A stretch of DNA of 64,000 nt from Sutcliffiella horikoshii (GTDB taxonomy: Bacteria > Bacillota > Bacilli > Bacillales > Bacillaceae_I), in assembly GCF_008180725.1 (NCBI RefSeq), contig NZ_VTEV01000009.1:58377-122376 (forward strand), written 5' to 3'. Below are positions 33,883-43,051 of the stretch, in pieces. Both the position numbers and the translations under genes were made by a program. Under the pieces are notes generated by a model that did no database searches, had not been told where the DNA came from, and saw nothing but the letters and a program-made list of their open reading frames with translations. Every line of letters starts with the position of its first letter. The stretch's first letter is position 1.

Positions 33883-34971
33883 ATGGTGGTAAAAGTAAAA
33901 AGCCGAGAAATTCTCCAGCATATTGCTGCCTACCCTTTAGGGAAAAGCTTGCAGGATATACAGTCGGAATTAGGAATTGCATATATAAGAAACATGTCTG
34001 AAATTGAAAATGTGTTTGGATGTTCACCGCTTGTAAAAAAACAATTAATGCAAAGGCTAGATTATTTATTTACATATCCTGATGGTTCGGCAAGAGCTCT
34101 CTCTACCAAATTGGGGGATTTTTTGGGAGTAGCACAAAATCAGTTGTTCATCGGGAATGGTTCAGATGAAATAATCAGGCTGCTCATTCGAGCTTTCCTT
34201 AATACGGAAGAAGAAGCGATTATGGCTGATATAACATTCCCAAGATATAAAACCAATGTCTCCATTGAAGGCGGAAAGCCGGTAATCGTTCCATTAATAA
34301 ATGGCGTGCATGATTTGACTGCCATGCTCGCTAATATTACAGAACAGACAAAAATGATTTTTGTATGCAATCCTAACAATCCAACAGGGACAATTGTAAA
34401 TAAGGATGATCTTATTTCCTTCATTGAAAAAGTACCAGAGCATATCTTGATTGTGTTAGATGAGGCTTACTATGAATATGCAACAAGTGAGGAATATCTC
34501 CAATCCATCTCTCTATTAGAGAAACATGCCAATCTTGTTATCTTAAGAACTTTTTCTAAAGTATATGGCTTGGCTGGATTAAGAATTGGGTATGGCATCA
34601 TGGATCCTTCCATATCAGCAGAATTAAACAAAGTGAAAGAGGTTTTCAATGTAAATCAGCTTGCTCAAGCAGCTGCAATGGAAGCCATTATGGATCAGGA
34701 ATTTAGAAGAGTCTGTATACTTCGCAACGAAGAAGGAAGAGCGTACTTGGAGTCAGAACTAGATGAACTAGGTTATCCCTATTTCCCTACACAAGCAAAT
34801 TTTATGATGATACATATCGGCAGAGATGGAAATAAAATCACACAAAAATTATTAACAAAAGGGATCATGGTTAAATCAGGAGCAGTCTTGGGGTATCCAA
34901 ACAGTATAAGGGTCACCATCTGCTCCATGGAAGATAACCGTTATTTTATCGAGACGCTAAAAAATTTGTAG
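33883..34971 (+). CDS. HisC-like aromatic aminotransferase
   Basis: 362-residue class II PLP aminotransferase resembling histidinol-phosphate aminotransferase. GNGSDEIIRLLIRAFL, CNPNNPTGT, VLDEAYYEYA and the PLP-Lys segment RTFSKVYGLAGLRIGYG are present. HisC paralogues often accept Tyr and Phe; between hppD and the homogentisate genes it is expected to make 4-hydroxyphenylpyruvate from Tyr (or phenylpyruvate from Phe). It is not next to any his gene. ATG after TAGGAGGTAG. 19 bases to the next start. Confidence 0.85.
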   Translation: MVVKVKSREILQHIAAYPLGKSLQDIQSELGIAYIRNMSEIENVFGCSPLVKKQLMQRLDYLFTYPDGSARALSTKLGDFLGVAQNQLFIGNGSDEIIRLLIRAFLNTEEEAIMADITFPRYKTNVSIEGGKPVIVPLINGVHDLTAMLANITEQTKMIFVCNPNNPTGTIVNKDDLISFIEKVPEHILIVLDEAYYEYATSEEYLQSISLLEKHANLVILRTFSKVYGLAGLRIGYGIMDPSISAELNKVKEVFNVNQLAQAAAMEAIMDQEFRRVCILRNEEGRAYLESELDELGYPYFPTQANFMMIHIGRDGNKITQKLLTKGIMVKSGAVLGYPNSIRVTICSMEDNRYFIETLKNL

Positions 34972-34990
34972 CAAAGTGCAGGTGACAAAC

Positions 34991-35599
34991 ATGGATATCC
35001 AACCAAGCAATCTTGCCTGGAAAGATGCATACAAGCTAATGGTGGGTTCTATCTTGCCAAGACCCATTGCTCTAGTTTCTTCTATTAATAAGGAAGGAGT
35101 TGCAAACATCGCTCCTTTCAGTTTTTTTACAGCTATCAGTGCAGAGCCGATGCTTGTCTGCTTTTCTCCTATGAGAAGAGGGACAGATGGGTCCAAAAAG
35201 GATACCTTATTGAATATTGAAAGTACGAAGGAGTTTGTCATCAATATTGTCAGTGAGGAAATTGTGGAGCAGATGAATAACACCGCAACTGAATATCCAA
35301 GCGAAGTGGATGAATTTGTAGAATCGGGTTTCACGAAAGAACCAAGTTCAATAGTGGCACCACCGCGGGTCAAAGAAAGCCTTGTCCAAATGGAGTGCTC
35401 ACTGCATGAAGTGCTGCATTTCGGTGATGTACCAGGTTCAGGCAGCCTTGTTATCGGAAAAGTAGAGAGTTTCCACATTTCAGATGACCTCTATTTCGAT
35501 GGAAAGATTGATACAAAAAAATTGAATCCTGTAGGTAGAATGGCAGGGAGCATGTACACAAGGGCCATAAGTGATATGTTCGAACTTCAACGTAAATAA
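34991..35599 (+). CDS. Flavin reductase-like FMN-binding protein
   Basis: 202 residues of the flavin reductase-like domain: MVGSILPRPIALVSSINKEGVANIAPFSFFTAISAEPMLV is the FMN-binding N-terminal part and GDVPGSGSLVIGKVESFHI the later barrel segment. Members transfer electrons from NAD(P)H to flavin or carry out unrelated FMN chemistry. Its role in the homogentisate operon is not known to me. GTG at 34976 could start the frame, but AGGTG six bases before the ATG at 34991 is better. 19 bases before the next gene. Confidence 0.82.
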   Translation: MDIQPSNLAWKDAYKLMVGSILPRPIALVSSINKEGVANIAPFSFFTAISAEPMLVCFSPMRRGTDGSKKDTLLNIESTKEFVINIVSEEIVEQMNNTATEYPSEVDEFVESGFTKEPSSIVAPPRVKESLVQMECSLHEVLHFGDVPGSGSLVIGKVESFHISDDLYFDGKIDTKKLNPVGRMAGSMYTRAISDMFELQRK

Positions 35600-35618
35600 G
35601 GAAATGTGAGGGTTTGTC

Positions 35619-36530
35619 ATGAAGTATATTACCTTTAAAAATAGCTCTGGTGAGATAAAAGCCGGCTGGATAAATCATGACATTGTTGTCGATATGAACG
35701 AAGCATCAGATGGTCTATTACCAAGCGACCTTCTTACATTGATAAAGCATTATGAGAAATTTAGAGATATAGTAATACTGCATTTAGAAAGTGACAGCAA
35801 AAAAGGAAGATACAAAAGAGAGGAAGTCACCCTTCTTGCACCTTTACCTAGACCAGTAAGCGTTCGGGATTTCTACGCGTTTGAGGAACATGTAAAGACT
35901 GCAAGGGGCAGAAGGGGGCTGGATGTAATTCCGGAGTGGTATGAGATTCCCGTTTTTTATTTTACGAATCATTTGGCCATAAAGGGACCAGATGACTTGA
36001 TTGAAAGACCTTCAGCTTGCGAGTGGCTGGATTATGAGCTAGAAATAGCCTGCATCATTGGAAAAGAAGGCAGAAATATTAAAGCTCATGAAGCTGATCA
36101 ACATATATTCGGTTATTGCATCATGAATGACTGGAGTGCAAGGGACCTACAAGCAAAAGAGATGAAGGTAGGATTGGGCCCAGCAAAGGGAAAAGATTTT
36201 GCCACATCCTTAGGACCTGTCATTGTGACACCTGACGAACTTGAATCGTGTAAGACAAAGAAAGGCTATAATTTAGAAATGACTGCTTCTGTAAATGGAA
36301 GTTTACTTTCTAAAGGGAATTTCGAGCAGATCCACTATACCTTTGCTCAAATGATTGAAAGAGCATCAGCCGATGTTACATTATACCCTGGAGAAGTTAT
36401 AGGATCTGGGACAGTTGGAACCGGCTGCATCCTAGAACTCGGAACAGAAGTACACCGCTGGCTACAACCTGGTGATGAAGTAGAATTATCCATCACAGGT
36501 TTAGGGACGTTGAAAAACACAATTAGATAA
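35619..36530 (+). CDS. Fumarylacetoacetate hydrolase family protein
   Basis: 303-residue FAH-superfamily enzyme predicted to split fumarylacetoacetate into fumarate and acetoacetate. The long form of bacterial FAH: YAFEEHVKTARGRRG with the active-site His, WLDYELEIACIIGKEG carrying metal-binding Glu residues, NDWSARDLQ (metal Asp), KDFATSLGPVIVT and PGEVIGSGTVGTGCILELG. The operon context with homogentisate dioxygenase supports the specific role. No maleylacetoacetate isomerase gene is adjacent. Confidence 0.88.
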   Translation: MKYITFKNSSGEIKAGWINHDIVVDMNEASDGLLPSDLLTLIKHYEKFRDIVILHLESDSKKGRYKREEVTLLAPLPRPVSVRDFYAFEEHVKTARGRRGLDVIPEWYEIPVFYFTNHLAIKGPDDLIERPSACEWLDYELEIACIIGKEGRNIKAHEADQHIFGYCIMNDWSARDLQAKEMKVGLGPAKGKDFATSLGPVIVTPDELESCKTKKGYNLEMTASVNGSLLSKGNFEQIHYTFAQMIERASADVTLYPGEVIGSGTVGTGCILELGTEVHRWLQPGDEVELSITGLGTLKNTIR

Positions 36531-36553
36531 CTACTATAATATGAGGTGAGCTC

Positions 36554-37705
36554 ATGTATTATCGTAAAATGGGAGAAGTACCACATAAACGCCATACGAT
36601 GTTCAAAAAAGAAGATGGCACATTATTTAGAGAACAGGTAATGGGAACAAAAGGATTCTCAGGTACTCAATCCATCTTGTACCATCACTATTTGCCAACA
36701 GAAGTAGTAAAATCCACGGTACTTGGCAGCTATATGCCGGAATATGAAGAACAAGAAGCACTGAATCATCGCCACCTACTAACTACATCATTAGAGACCA
36801 AAGGAAATGCGTTAGATGCAAGAGAATACTTATTAGGAAACAGTGACCTATTAATAGGTACAGCGCTGGTCACAGAAAAAATGGAGAATTATTACCGAAA
36901 TGGGGATGGAGACGAACTGCTATTCATCCATTTCGGTTCAGGTAAAGTAGAGACCATGTTTGGGACCCTCACCTATCGTCCGGGGGATTATGTGACTATT
37001 CCAATCGGTACAATCTACCGTGTTGTACCTAATGAAGAAACGAAAATTCTCTTCATTGAATCTTTCAGTCAACTAACCACCCCTAGAAGGTATCGTAATG
37101 AATATGGCCAGATGTTAGAACACAGTCCATTTTGCGAACGTGACTTCAGAGGGCCTGAAACGTTAGAAACATATACGGACAAAGGTGAGTATGAAGTAAT
37201 CACCAAAACAAGGGGTTATTTGCATTCACATGTACTTGGTCACCACCCGCTTGATGTTGTAGGTTGGGACGGATATCTCTATCCTTGGGTATTTAATATA
37301 GAAGATTTTGAACCAATAACAGGCAGGGTCCATCAGCCACCTCCTGTTCATCAGACTTTTGAAGGTCATAATTTTGTTGTCTGTTCCTTTGTGCCAAGGT
37401 TATACGACTATCACCCAGAAGCGATACCAGCTCCGTATTATCATAGTAATGTGAACAGTGATGAATTACTTTATTATGTAGCAGGGAACTTCATGAGCCG
37501 CAAAGGAATTGAGGAAGGATCTATCACGTTACATCCATCAGGAATCCCGCATGGACCTCATCCTGGTACGACCGAGGCTAGTATCGGAAAGAAGGAAACC
37601 TTGGAGCTTGCAGTCATGATAGATACCTTCAAGCCTTTGAAGGTGGTAAAAAAAGCTCACGGTATTGAAGATAAAAAGTATATGTTTACTTGGATAGAAA
37701 AATAA
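36554..37705 (+). CDS. hmgA: Homogentisate 1,2-dioxygenase
   Basis: Fe(II) ring-cleaving dioxygenase giving maleylacetoacetate. 383 residues, shorter than the ~430-445 of the mammalian/proteobacterial enzyme and typical of the short Gram-positive form. PYYHSNVNSDELLYYVAGNF holds the predicted iron ligands His297 and Glu304; GIPHGPHPG (His333) the third. HHPLDVVGWDGYLYPW is a strong family signature. GAGGTGAG precedes the ATG. Last gene of the aromatic block, closed by a terminator. Confidence 0.92.
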   Translation: MYYRKMGEVPHKRHTMFKKEDGTLFREQVMGTKGFSGTQSILYHHYLPTEVVKSTVLGSYMPEYEEQEALNHRHLLTTSLETKGNALDAREYLLGNSDLLIGTALVTEKMENYYRNGDGDELLFIHFGSGKVETMFGTLTYRPGDYVTIPIGTIYRVVPNEETKILFIESFSQLTTPRRYRNEYGQMLEHSPFCERDFRGPETLETYTDKGEYEVITKTRGYLHSHVLGHHPLDVVGWDGYLYPWVFNIEDFEPITGRVHQPPPVHQTFEGHNFVVCSFVPRLYDYHPEAIPAPYYHSNVNSDELLYYVAGNFMSRKGIEEGSITLHPSGIPHGPHPGTTEASIGKKETLELAVMIDTFKPLKVVKKAHGIEDKKYMFTWIEK

Positions 37706-37713
37706 ATCTGTGT

Positions 37714-37750
37714 AAAACACCAGGCTTTCCAAAAAGCTTGGTGTTTTTAT
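37714..37750 (+). terminator. Terminator after hmgA
   Basis: Stem aaaacaccaggctt / aagcttggtgtttt, then T. Confidence 0.85.
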
Positions 37751-38085
37751 GGTTTTATTATCCAAAAAAGTAAGATTTCTTGTAAAGAATGTAATATTAC
37801 TGTACTATCTTGTAATAAAATGGACCGTTTTAAAACTTGTCAACACCATTTTTTTAGTATAATTTTAATCTGTTTCATTTTACTGGAAAAACACTTCAAA
37901 TATCATTAGATTAGCCATTGATTGAAATCCGTTGATACATAAAGATTTTCGGAGTATATGGATAATGATAGAAAGCAGACATATTTATCTTCCACATTAT
38001 TCCTCTAATATTACACAAAACCCATGATATGATTTTCGTGTAGCAAGAAAGCAACACAAAAAACTTTCAAGGGGGAAACACACCT
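37751..38085. other. Intergenic stretch before the CAP-domain gene
   Basis: AT-rich, no plausible coding frame. Presumably holds the promoter of the CAP protein gene; no clean -35/-10 pair could be fixed. AAGGGGG lies about ten bases before that gene's ATG. Confidence 0.5.
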
Positions 38086-38940
38086 ATGAAAATCAACAAA
38101 AAGTCAATCATCACTGCTGTAACAACTGCAGCTGTATTAACAGCCGCACCATTCGGAATGAATGCTAAAGCAGAATCAAACAACGCACCAACAAAGCCAA
38201 CTTGTGACTTAACAAATAAGGTCACTTCATTTAATATAAATAAAACTTTTACTAATCAAGAAGATGCAAAAGCATTCTTAGACGGTTATGTAAAAGAACT
38301 TGAAGAAAAATACGGCGTAAAAGTAAACTTAAATGGCGCACCATCTGCTGAAGCGGCTGAAAAGGAAGCTCCAAAGCAAGAAGCACCAAAACAAGCTGAG
38401 CAGAAACCTGCTGAAAAAGTAGAAGCTCCTAAGGAAGAAAAAGCGGAAGCTCCTGCTGAAGCACCGAAACAGGAAGCACCAAAGCAAGAAGCTCAGGCAC
38501 CACAACAACAAGCACCACAGCAAAATGCTGAAAAACCAGCTACTGAACAAACTGCTGGTTCTGTAAGTGAATTTGAAAAGAAAGTAGTAGAATTAACAAA
38601 CGCTGAGCGTCAAAAACAAGGTCTAGCTCCATTAGAGTTAGATGTAGAATTAAGCAAAGTAGCAAAAGAGAAATCTAAAGATATGCAACAAAATAATTAC
38701 TTCTCTCATAACAGCCCAACTTACGGATCTCCATTTGATATGATGAAACAATTTGGAGTAGAATACCGTACAGCTGGTGAAAACATCGCTCAAGGTCAAC
38801 AAAGCCCTGAAGAGGTAGTAAATGCATGGATGAATTCTCAAGGACACCGTGCTAATATCATGAACGAAAACTTCACTCACATCGGTGTAGGTCATGTAGA
38901 AGAAGGTAACTACTGGACTCAAATGTTTATTGGAAAATAA
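38086..38940 (+). CDS. Secreted CAP (SCP/PR-1) domain protein, YkwD-like
   Basis: 284 residues: signal peptide (1-29, ending in NAKA), a segment of about 60 residues, a Pro/Lys/Glu/Gln repeat region with APKQEAPKQ units (about 88-160), and a CAP domain at 160-284. CAP signatures: LTNAERQKQGLAPLELD, NNYFSHNSPTYGSPF, RTAGENIAQGQQSPEEVVNAW and SQGHRANIMNENFTHIGVG. B. subtilis YkwD and several germination/spore proteins share the layout. The repeat region probably spans or binds cell wall. Function of bacterial CAP proteins is generally unclear. Monocistronic. Confidence 0.88.
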   Translation: MKINKKSIITAVTTAAVLTAAPFGMNAKAESNNAPTKPTCDLTNKVTSFNINKTFTNQEDAKAFLDGYVKELEEKYGVKVNLNGAPSAEAAEKEAPKQEAPKQAEQKPAEKVEAPKEEKAEAPAEAPKQEAPKQEAQAPQQQAPQQNAEKPATEQTAGSVSEFEKKVVELTNAERQKQGLAPLELDVELSKVAKEKSKDMQQNNYFSHNSPTYGSPFDMMKQFGVEYRTAGENIAQGQQSPEEVVNAWMNSQGHRANIMNENFTHIGVGHVEEGNYWTQMFIGK

Positions 38941-38953
38941 TATAGGAACTAAT

Positions 38954-38983
38954 TAAAAGGCAGCCGACTGGCTGCCTTTTTCC
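38954..38983. terminator. Bidirectional terminator
   Basis: Stem aaaaggcagcc / ggctgccttttt with CGACT loop between two convergent genes. Confidence 0.88.
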
Positions 38984-39360
38984 TATGTTTCTATTTTAAA
39001 GCGTTGATCACAACGCTCCATAAAAAAGTAGGCCTTCTTTATTTGTTGGACCACCTTTTGGATACTGTTAGGATTAATGCGGTTGACTCCAATATCCTGC
39101 AAATAGGCAAAAGCAACAGCCAAGGAAGGTAAGAGAAAGTCTGAACTCAAAAGATTAGTATCGTATTCAATCAAGATTTTAATTTCTCTTTTCAACTTTA
39201 CTTTGTATTTTTTGAATTGTATGATCAAGTCTTCATGTAATTTTGTCTTCTGCTCATAGTTTGCCATTTCATAGCTTTCTAACAAATCAAGAAGAATTTT
39301 AAGCTCATGTCGAAAATAGTGTAAAGAAGCTCGGACTTTTTCCATATCATAATCATTCAT
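38983..39360 (-). CDS. Hypothetical protein, mostly helical
   Basis: 125 residues, not recognised. Predicted almost entirely alpha-helical: charged amphipathic helices at 5-32 and 38-65 with KKYKVKLKREIKILIEYD, then a more hydrophobic LLPSLAVAFAYLQDIG helix and a final QKVVQQIKKAYFFMERCDQ helix. No signal peptide or membrane segment. GTGAGG precedes its ATG on the minus strand and the frame is well isolated between real genes, so it is likely expressed. No function is proposed. Confidence 0.7.
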   Translation of the reverse strand: MNDYDMEKVRASLHYFRHELKILLDLLESYEMANYEQKTKLHEDLIIQFKKYKVKLKREIKILIEYDTNLLSSDFLLPSLAVAFAYLQDIGVNRINPNSIQKVVQQIKKAYFFMERCDQRFKIET

Positions 39361-39451
39361 CGGTATTACCTCACTTAAAAAATTATCATATGACTTTTTT
39401 CGACAATTTACTACACAACTCCTTTTTTTATTCCTATAAGAATAGTTATAT

Positions 39452-40816
39452 TTACTTTTTAATTGCTGACATAGTCATATATCTATTCTGGAGTATGCTT
39501 AATCTCCAAGAAAGACCGATTGCTCCTGCTGCTAAACCGCAAATTAAACCAATCCAATAACCAAATGCTCCGAAATCAGTATAGTTTGCCAATATATACC
39601 CAATTGGTAAACCAATAATCCAATAAGATACAAAAGCAAGCATAAACGTAACATTTACATCTTTATATCCGCGTAGTGCTCCCTGTATTGGTGCAGCAAT
39701 GGCATCAGAAAGCTGAAAGAAAATGGCGTATAAAAGGAAAGCGGTAGTTAGGGAAATAACTTCTGGATCTTTTGTGTAAAGATATGCAACTTCTGCTCTA
39801 AAGAAATATAGCAATACAGCACAAATGGAAGAAAGAAGGACAGCAGAAACTACTCCCATAATGGTGTATTGTTTAGCATCTTGAATGCGTCCAGCTCCAA
39901 CTTCAAATCCAACCAAAATGGTTAAGGCCATGGAAATACTAAGCGGTATCATGTAAAGAAGGGAAGCAAAATTCAGTGCTACTTGATGAGAGGCGATTGT
40001 CACAGTGTCAAAAGAACTCATCAAAAGAGTCACAGCTGAAAAAATACTTGTTTCAAAGAAAATAGAAAGTCCTATCGGAACCCCGATCAGTAATATTTCC
40101 TTCCACTTTGAAAAAGAAATGGGATATAGTTTTTTGAAAAGTGGATACTTGGTAAACGGCCTCTTCTTTAGAACAATATATAATGAAATAATCATAATGA
40201 GCCAATAAGTCAAAGCAGATGCTACTCCTGCACCAATACCGCCAAGGGCAGGAAGTCCAAGTTTACCGAAAATCAATAAGTAGTTTAGCAAGACATTAAT
40301 AGGTAAGGACAGAAGAGTGATGATCATAGACGTTCTTGTGTGCCCTAGCGCATCAATAAAACAACGAAGTACTGTATAAACAAAGAGCGGTACTATTCCG
40401 AAGCCAAGTGCAATCAAATAGTATTTTGCTACATATCTAACTTCTGCTTCTAAGTTCATACCCGTAAGAATCGGATTGATTAACACTGCCCCAATACAGA
40501 TAACAAGAATACTCATGACAAACGCGACATACACACCTTGGGTAATGGAAAACGGGACACCTTCTGTCTTTTTAGCGCCAACAAGCTGTGCGACAATTGG
40601 TGTAATGGAGAGTAGTATTCCGCTTAGGCCAGTGTAAACTGGGACCCAAAGTCCAGAAGCAATCGCAACACCAGCCAAGTCGGTAGCCCCTACGTTTCCC
40701 GTCATCATGATGTCAAACAGATTCATGGAAAATAAGCCAAGTTGTGTTATCAGAATAGGTACGACAATTTTAATGAAAAGATGGAGACGTTCTTTATAAG
40801 AAAATACCTGATGCAT
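39452..40816 (-). CDS. MATE family multidrug/Na+ antiporter (NorM-like)
   Basis: 454 residues with twelve predicted membrane segments, exporting cationic drugs against Na+ or H+. N-terminal FIKIVVPILITQLGLFSMNLFDIMMTGNVGATDLAGVAI matches the first MATE helix pair; the second half repeats the pattern at IGVPIGLSIFFETSIFSAVTLLM. GALRGYKDVNVTFMLAFVSYWIIGLPIGYIL is a conserved late segment. A start at 40816 is followed by a short hydrophilic N-terminus; upstream is AT-rich DNA with an A-run on the plus strand. Confidence 0.93.
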   Translation of the reverse strand: MHQVFSYKERLHLFIKIVVPILITQLGLFSMNLFDIMMTGNVGATDLAGVAIASGLWVPVYTGLSGILLSITPIVAQLVGAKKTEGVPFSITQGVYVAFVMSILVICIGAVLINPILTGMNLEAEVRYVAKYYLIALGFGIVPLFVYTVLRCFIDALGHTRTSMIITLLSLPINVLLNYLLIFGKLGLPALGGIGAGVASALTYWLIMIISLYIVLKKRPFTKYPLFKKLYPISFSKWKEILLIGVPIGLSIFFETSIFSAVTLLMSSFDTVTIASHQVALNFASLLYMIPLSISMALTILVGFEVGAGRIQDAKQYTIMGVVSAVLLSSICAVLLYFFRAEVAYLYTKDPEVISLTTAFLLYAIFFQLSDAIAAPIQGALRGYKDVNVTFMLAFVSYWIIGLPIGYILANYTDFGAFGYWIGLICGLAAGAIGLSWRLSILQNRYMTMSAIKK

Positions 40817-40962
40817 ACTAATCCCACGACCTTTAATATTGAAATAGATAATAATGTTATGGATTATATCACAAAAAAAAAATTTAGAGTGTAGAAATAA
40901 ATTATTTGAAATTTAAGATATTGGCCTTCCAATACCTACTTGATTTCCGAAAAAATATTGTG

Positions 40963-40991
40963 TTGACACTCTTCTATAAACCTACTAGAAT
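40963..40991 (+). promoter_or_regulatory. SigA promoter of the riboswitch-terC transcript
   Basis: TTGACA (40963-40968), 17-bp spacer, TAGAAT (40986-40991). Confidence 0.82.
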
Positions 40992-41017
40992 AGTTATATA
41001 TTAAAACTACATATGCA

Positions 41018-41215
41018 CAAGCCCAATCAAAGGGGAGTAGCTATGAGAACGATATTGCCGTCATGACGTGACTGAATCAATCAGCACCGGCTTTATCGGC
41101 AACGAAAATGTTGTTAGCAAGACCTTTGCCTAAACTGGAAATTGGACAGTTCTAGGTAAAGGTCTTTTATGTGTTCATAAAAGCCTTTACCTGTTTCTAG
41201 GAAAGGCTTTTGTTA
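41018..41215 (+). ncRNA. yybP-ykoY manganese riboswitch with expression platform
   Basis: AAAGGGGAGTAGC (41029-41041), CACCGGCTTTATCGGCAACGA, and AGCAAGACCTTTGCC (41116-41130) are the conserved pieces of the Mn2+-sensing yybP-ykoY aptamer. Downstream, AGGTAAAGGTCTTTTATG / CATAAAAGCCTTTACCT (41154-41171 with 41176-41192) forms a long hairpin; its left arm is also complementary to aagacctttgcct of the aptamer 3' side, so two exclusive structures are possible. In B. subtilis the element before ykoY turns expression on at high Mn. Confidence 0.93.
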
Positions 41216-41235
41216 TGTAAAAAGGAGAGGAAACC

Positions 41236-42018
41236 ATGGAGATATCATTATTATTGGAATACGGCTGGGTTCTTCTTGTCTTGATTGCACTTGAAGGTAT
41301 TTTAGCGGCAGACAACGCACTAGTACTAGCAATTATGGTTAAGCACCTACCAGAAGAGGCACGTAAAAAGGCGTTATTCTACGGTCTGGCAGGGGCACTC
41401 GTCTTCAGGCTTGGATCTTTGTTTGCCATTTCATTCTTAGTAGGTATTTGGCAGGTGCAGGCGATTGGAGCCGCATACTTGCTGTTTATTGCGCTCAACC
41501 ATATATGGCGACGGTTTGCAGTGGCAAAAGTGGAGCATGCTGCGACTGTTGATACACCAAAAAAACAGTCCGGTTTTTGGATGACAGTATTCAAAGTTGA
41601 ACTTGCTGACATTGCATTTGCAGTGGATTCTATCCTTGCGGCTTTCGCATTGGCCATGACATTGCCAAAAACAAACTTGCCTCCAATTGGAGGTATTGAT
41701 GGAGGTCAATTCATCATCATCTTCCTTGGTGGATTTATCGGGGTAGTTATTATGCGTTTTGCTGCTACCTTGTTCGTTAAGTTGCTAAAAGAAAGACCAA
41801 GTTTGGAAACAGCAGCATTTTTAATAGTTGGTTGGGTAGGGTTCAAGCTTGCTATGTACACATTGGCACACCCAAGTGTTGGCGTGCTTCCATACCACTT
41901 CCCGCACAGTCCCCTGTTTAAAGCGATGTTCTGGATTGTCTTGATTGGTATCGCTGTTGGCGGTTGGATTGTTTCGGGGAAAAACAAAGCAGTCCAAGAA
42001 GTGGATAGCATTAAGTAA
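41236..42018 (+). CDS. ykoY: TerC family membrane protein (YkoY-like)
   Basis: 260-residue TerC-family protein with seven to eight membrane segments. LEGILAADNALVLAIMVKHLP and VELADIAFAVDSILAAFAL are the two conserved acidic transmembrane motifs thought to bind metal. Bacillus TerC proteins export Mn or metallate exoenzymes during secretion. Control by the yybP-ykoY riboswitch directly upstream supports the Mn role. AAAGGAGAGG precedes the ATG. Confidence 0.92.
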   Translation: MEISLLLEYGWVLLVLIALEGILAADNALVLAIMVKHLPEEARKKALFYGLAGALVFRLGSLFAISFLVGIWQVQAIGAAYLLFIALNHIWRRFAVAKVEHAATVDTPKKQSGFWMTVFKVELADIAFAVDSILAAFALAMTLPKTNLPPIGGIDGGQFIIIFLGGFIGVVIMRFAATLFVKLLKERPSLETAAFLIVGWVGFKLAMYTLAHPSVGVLPYHFPHSPLFKAMFWIVLIGIAVGGWIVSGKNKAVQEVDSIK

Positions 42019-42065
42019 GCTAACTCTTTTTACTTCAAGTAACATAGAATAATTGATATAATATA

Positions 42066-42102
42066 CTAGGCTGTTGACAATCTATTGTCAGCAGCCTTTT
42101 TC
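42066..42102 (+). terminator. Terminator after the TerC gene
   Basis: Stem aggctgttgaca / tgtcagcagcct then TTTTTC. Confidence 0.85.
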
Positions 42103-42168
42103 AATAATACGATATCTACGCTCATATTGTGGGATACTAAATGGAATAAGTTAAAAGGAGACGGAAAA

Positions 42169-43041
42169 ATGTTTGCTATAGATCAATTACCTACAGCTAT
42201 TCAAGAAAAGATAAAAAGCAATAAAGAAAAAGAAGGAACCAGTTCCCTTATTGGAGCTGCAGGTTACACATCAGCTGACGATGACGTGCTGTTTGATTGT
42301 ATCATTGCCTTATCTATGGGGAAGAACGTTCTTTTAAAGGGACCAACCGGCTCTGGAAAAACGAAGTTGGCAGAAACGTTATCTTCCATTTTTCATCAAC
42401 CGATGCATAGTATCAACTGCTCTGTAGATTTAGATGCTGAAGCACTACTTGGCTTTAAGACAATTCACAATAATGATGGAAAAGCGACGATAGAGTTTGT
42501 GCCAGGTCCAGTAATCAATGCGATGAAGCAAGGAAACCTTTTATATATAGATGAGATAAATATGGCGAAACCAGAAACCTTGCCGATTCTAAACGGAGTA
42601 TTGGACTACCGTAAAACCATTACGAATCCTTTTACTGGTGAAGTAGTCAAAGCAAATCTGGACTTTGGCGTTATTGCTGCCATTAATGAAGGGTATGTGG
42701 GAACGGTACCATTAAATGAAGCATTGAAAAATCGTTTTGTTGTCATTGATGTACCGTATGTACAGGGAGAGGTTTTACTTCAAGTCCTGAAAAGTCAATC
42801 CAAGTTGGAAGATGAAAAGCTGCTAAGTAAGTATGTAACATTATCTGCTGACCTTATCGCGCTTGTTGAAAACGGAAATCTATCCGAAGAAGCTGCGTCT
42901 GTGCGCGCATTATTAGACACTTGTGATCTTAGTGTATATTTGCCGCCGCTTAGAGCAATAAAGCGTGGTATTGTTGAAAAGTTGGAAGATGATAGAGAAA
43001 AAGCCGCTATCTTAAACATCGCACAAACTTTGTTTGAATGA
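42169..43041 (+). CDS. yojN: MoxR-type AAA+ ATPase (YojN/NorQ-like)
   Basis: 290-residue AAA+ ATPase that pairs with a VWA protein as a cofactor-insertion or complex-remodelling chaperone. Walker A GPTGSGKT (about 63-70), Walker [11 protein letters not shown], sensor 1 [16 protein letters not shown] and an arginine-finger region [18 protein letters not shown] eight bases before the ATG at 42169 fixes the start; the frame runs further upstream through a terminator. Overlaps the region of the next gene's ribosome site. Pairing with the following VWA gene is the same as B. subtilis yojN-yojO. Confidence 0.9.
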   Translation: MFAIDQLPTAIQEKIKSNKEKEGTSSLIGAAGYTSADDDVLFDCIIALSMGKNVLLKGPTGSGKTKLAETLSSIFHQPMHSINCSVDLDAEALLGFKTIHNNDGKATIEFVPGPVINAMKQGNLLYIDEINMAKPETLPILNGVLDYRKTITNPFTGEVVKANLDFGVIAAINEGYVGTVPLNEALKNRFVVIDVPYVQGEVLLQVLKSQSKLEDEKLLSKYVTLSADLIALVENGNLSEEAASVRALLDTCDLSVYLPPLRAIKRGIVEKLEDDREKAAILNIAQTLFE

Positions 43042-43051
43042 GGAGATTAAC

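Noticed and set aside
33883..34971. Histidine biosynthesis HisC
   Set aside because: Sequence is HisC-like, but no his genes are near and it lies between hppD and homogentisate genes, so an aromatic catabolic aminotransferase is more likely.
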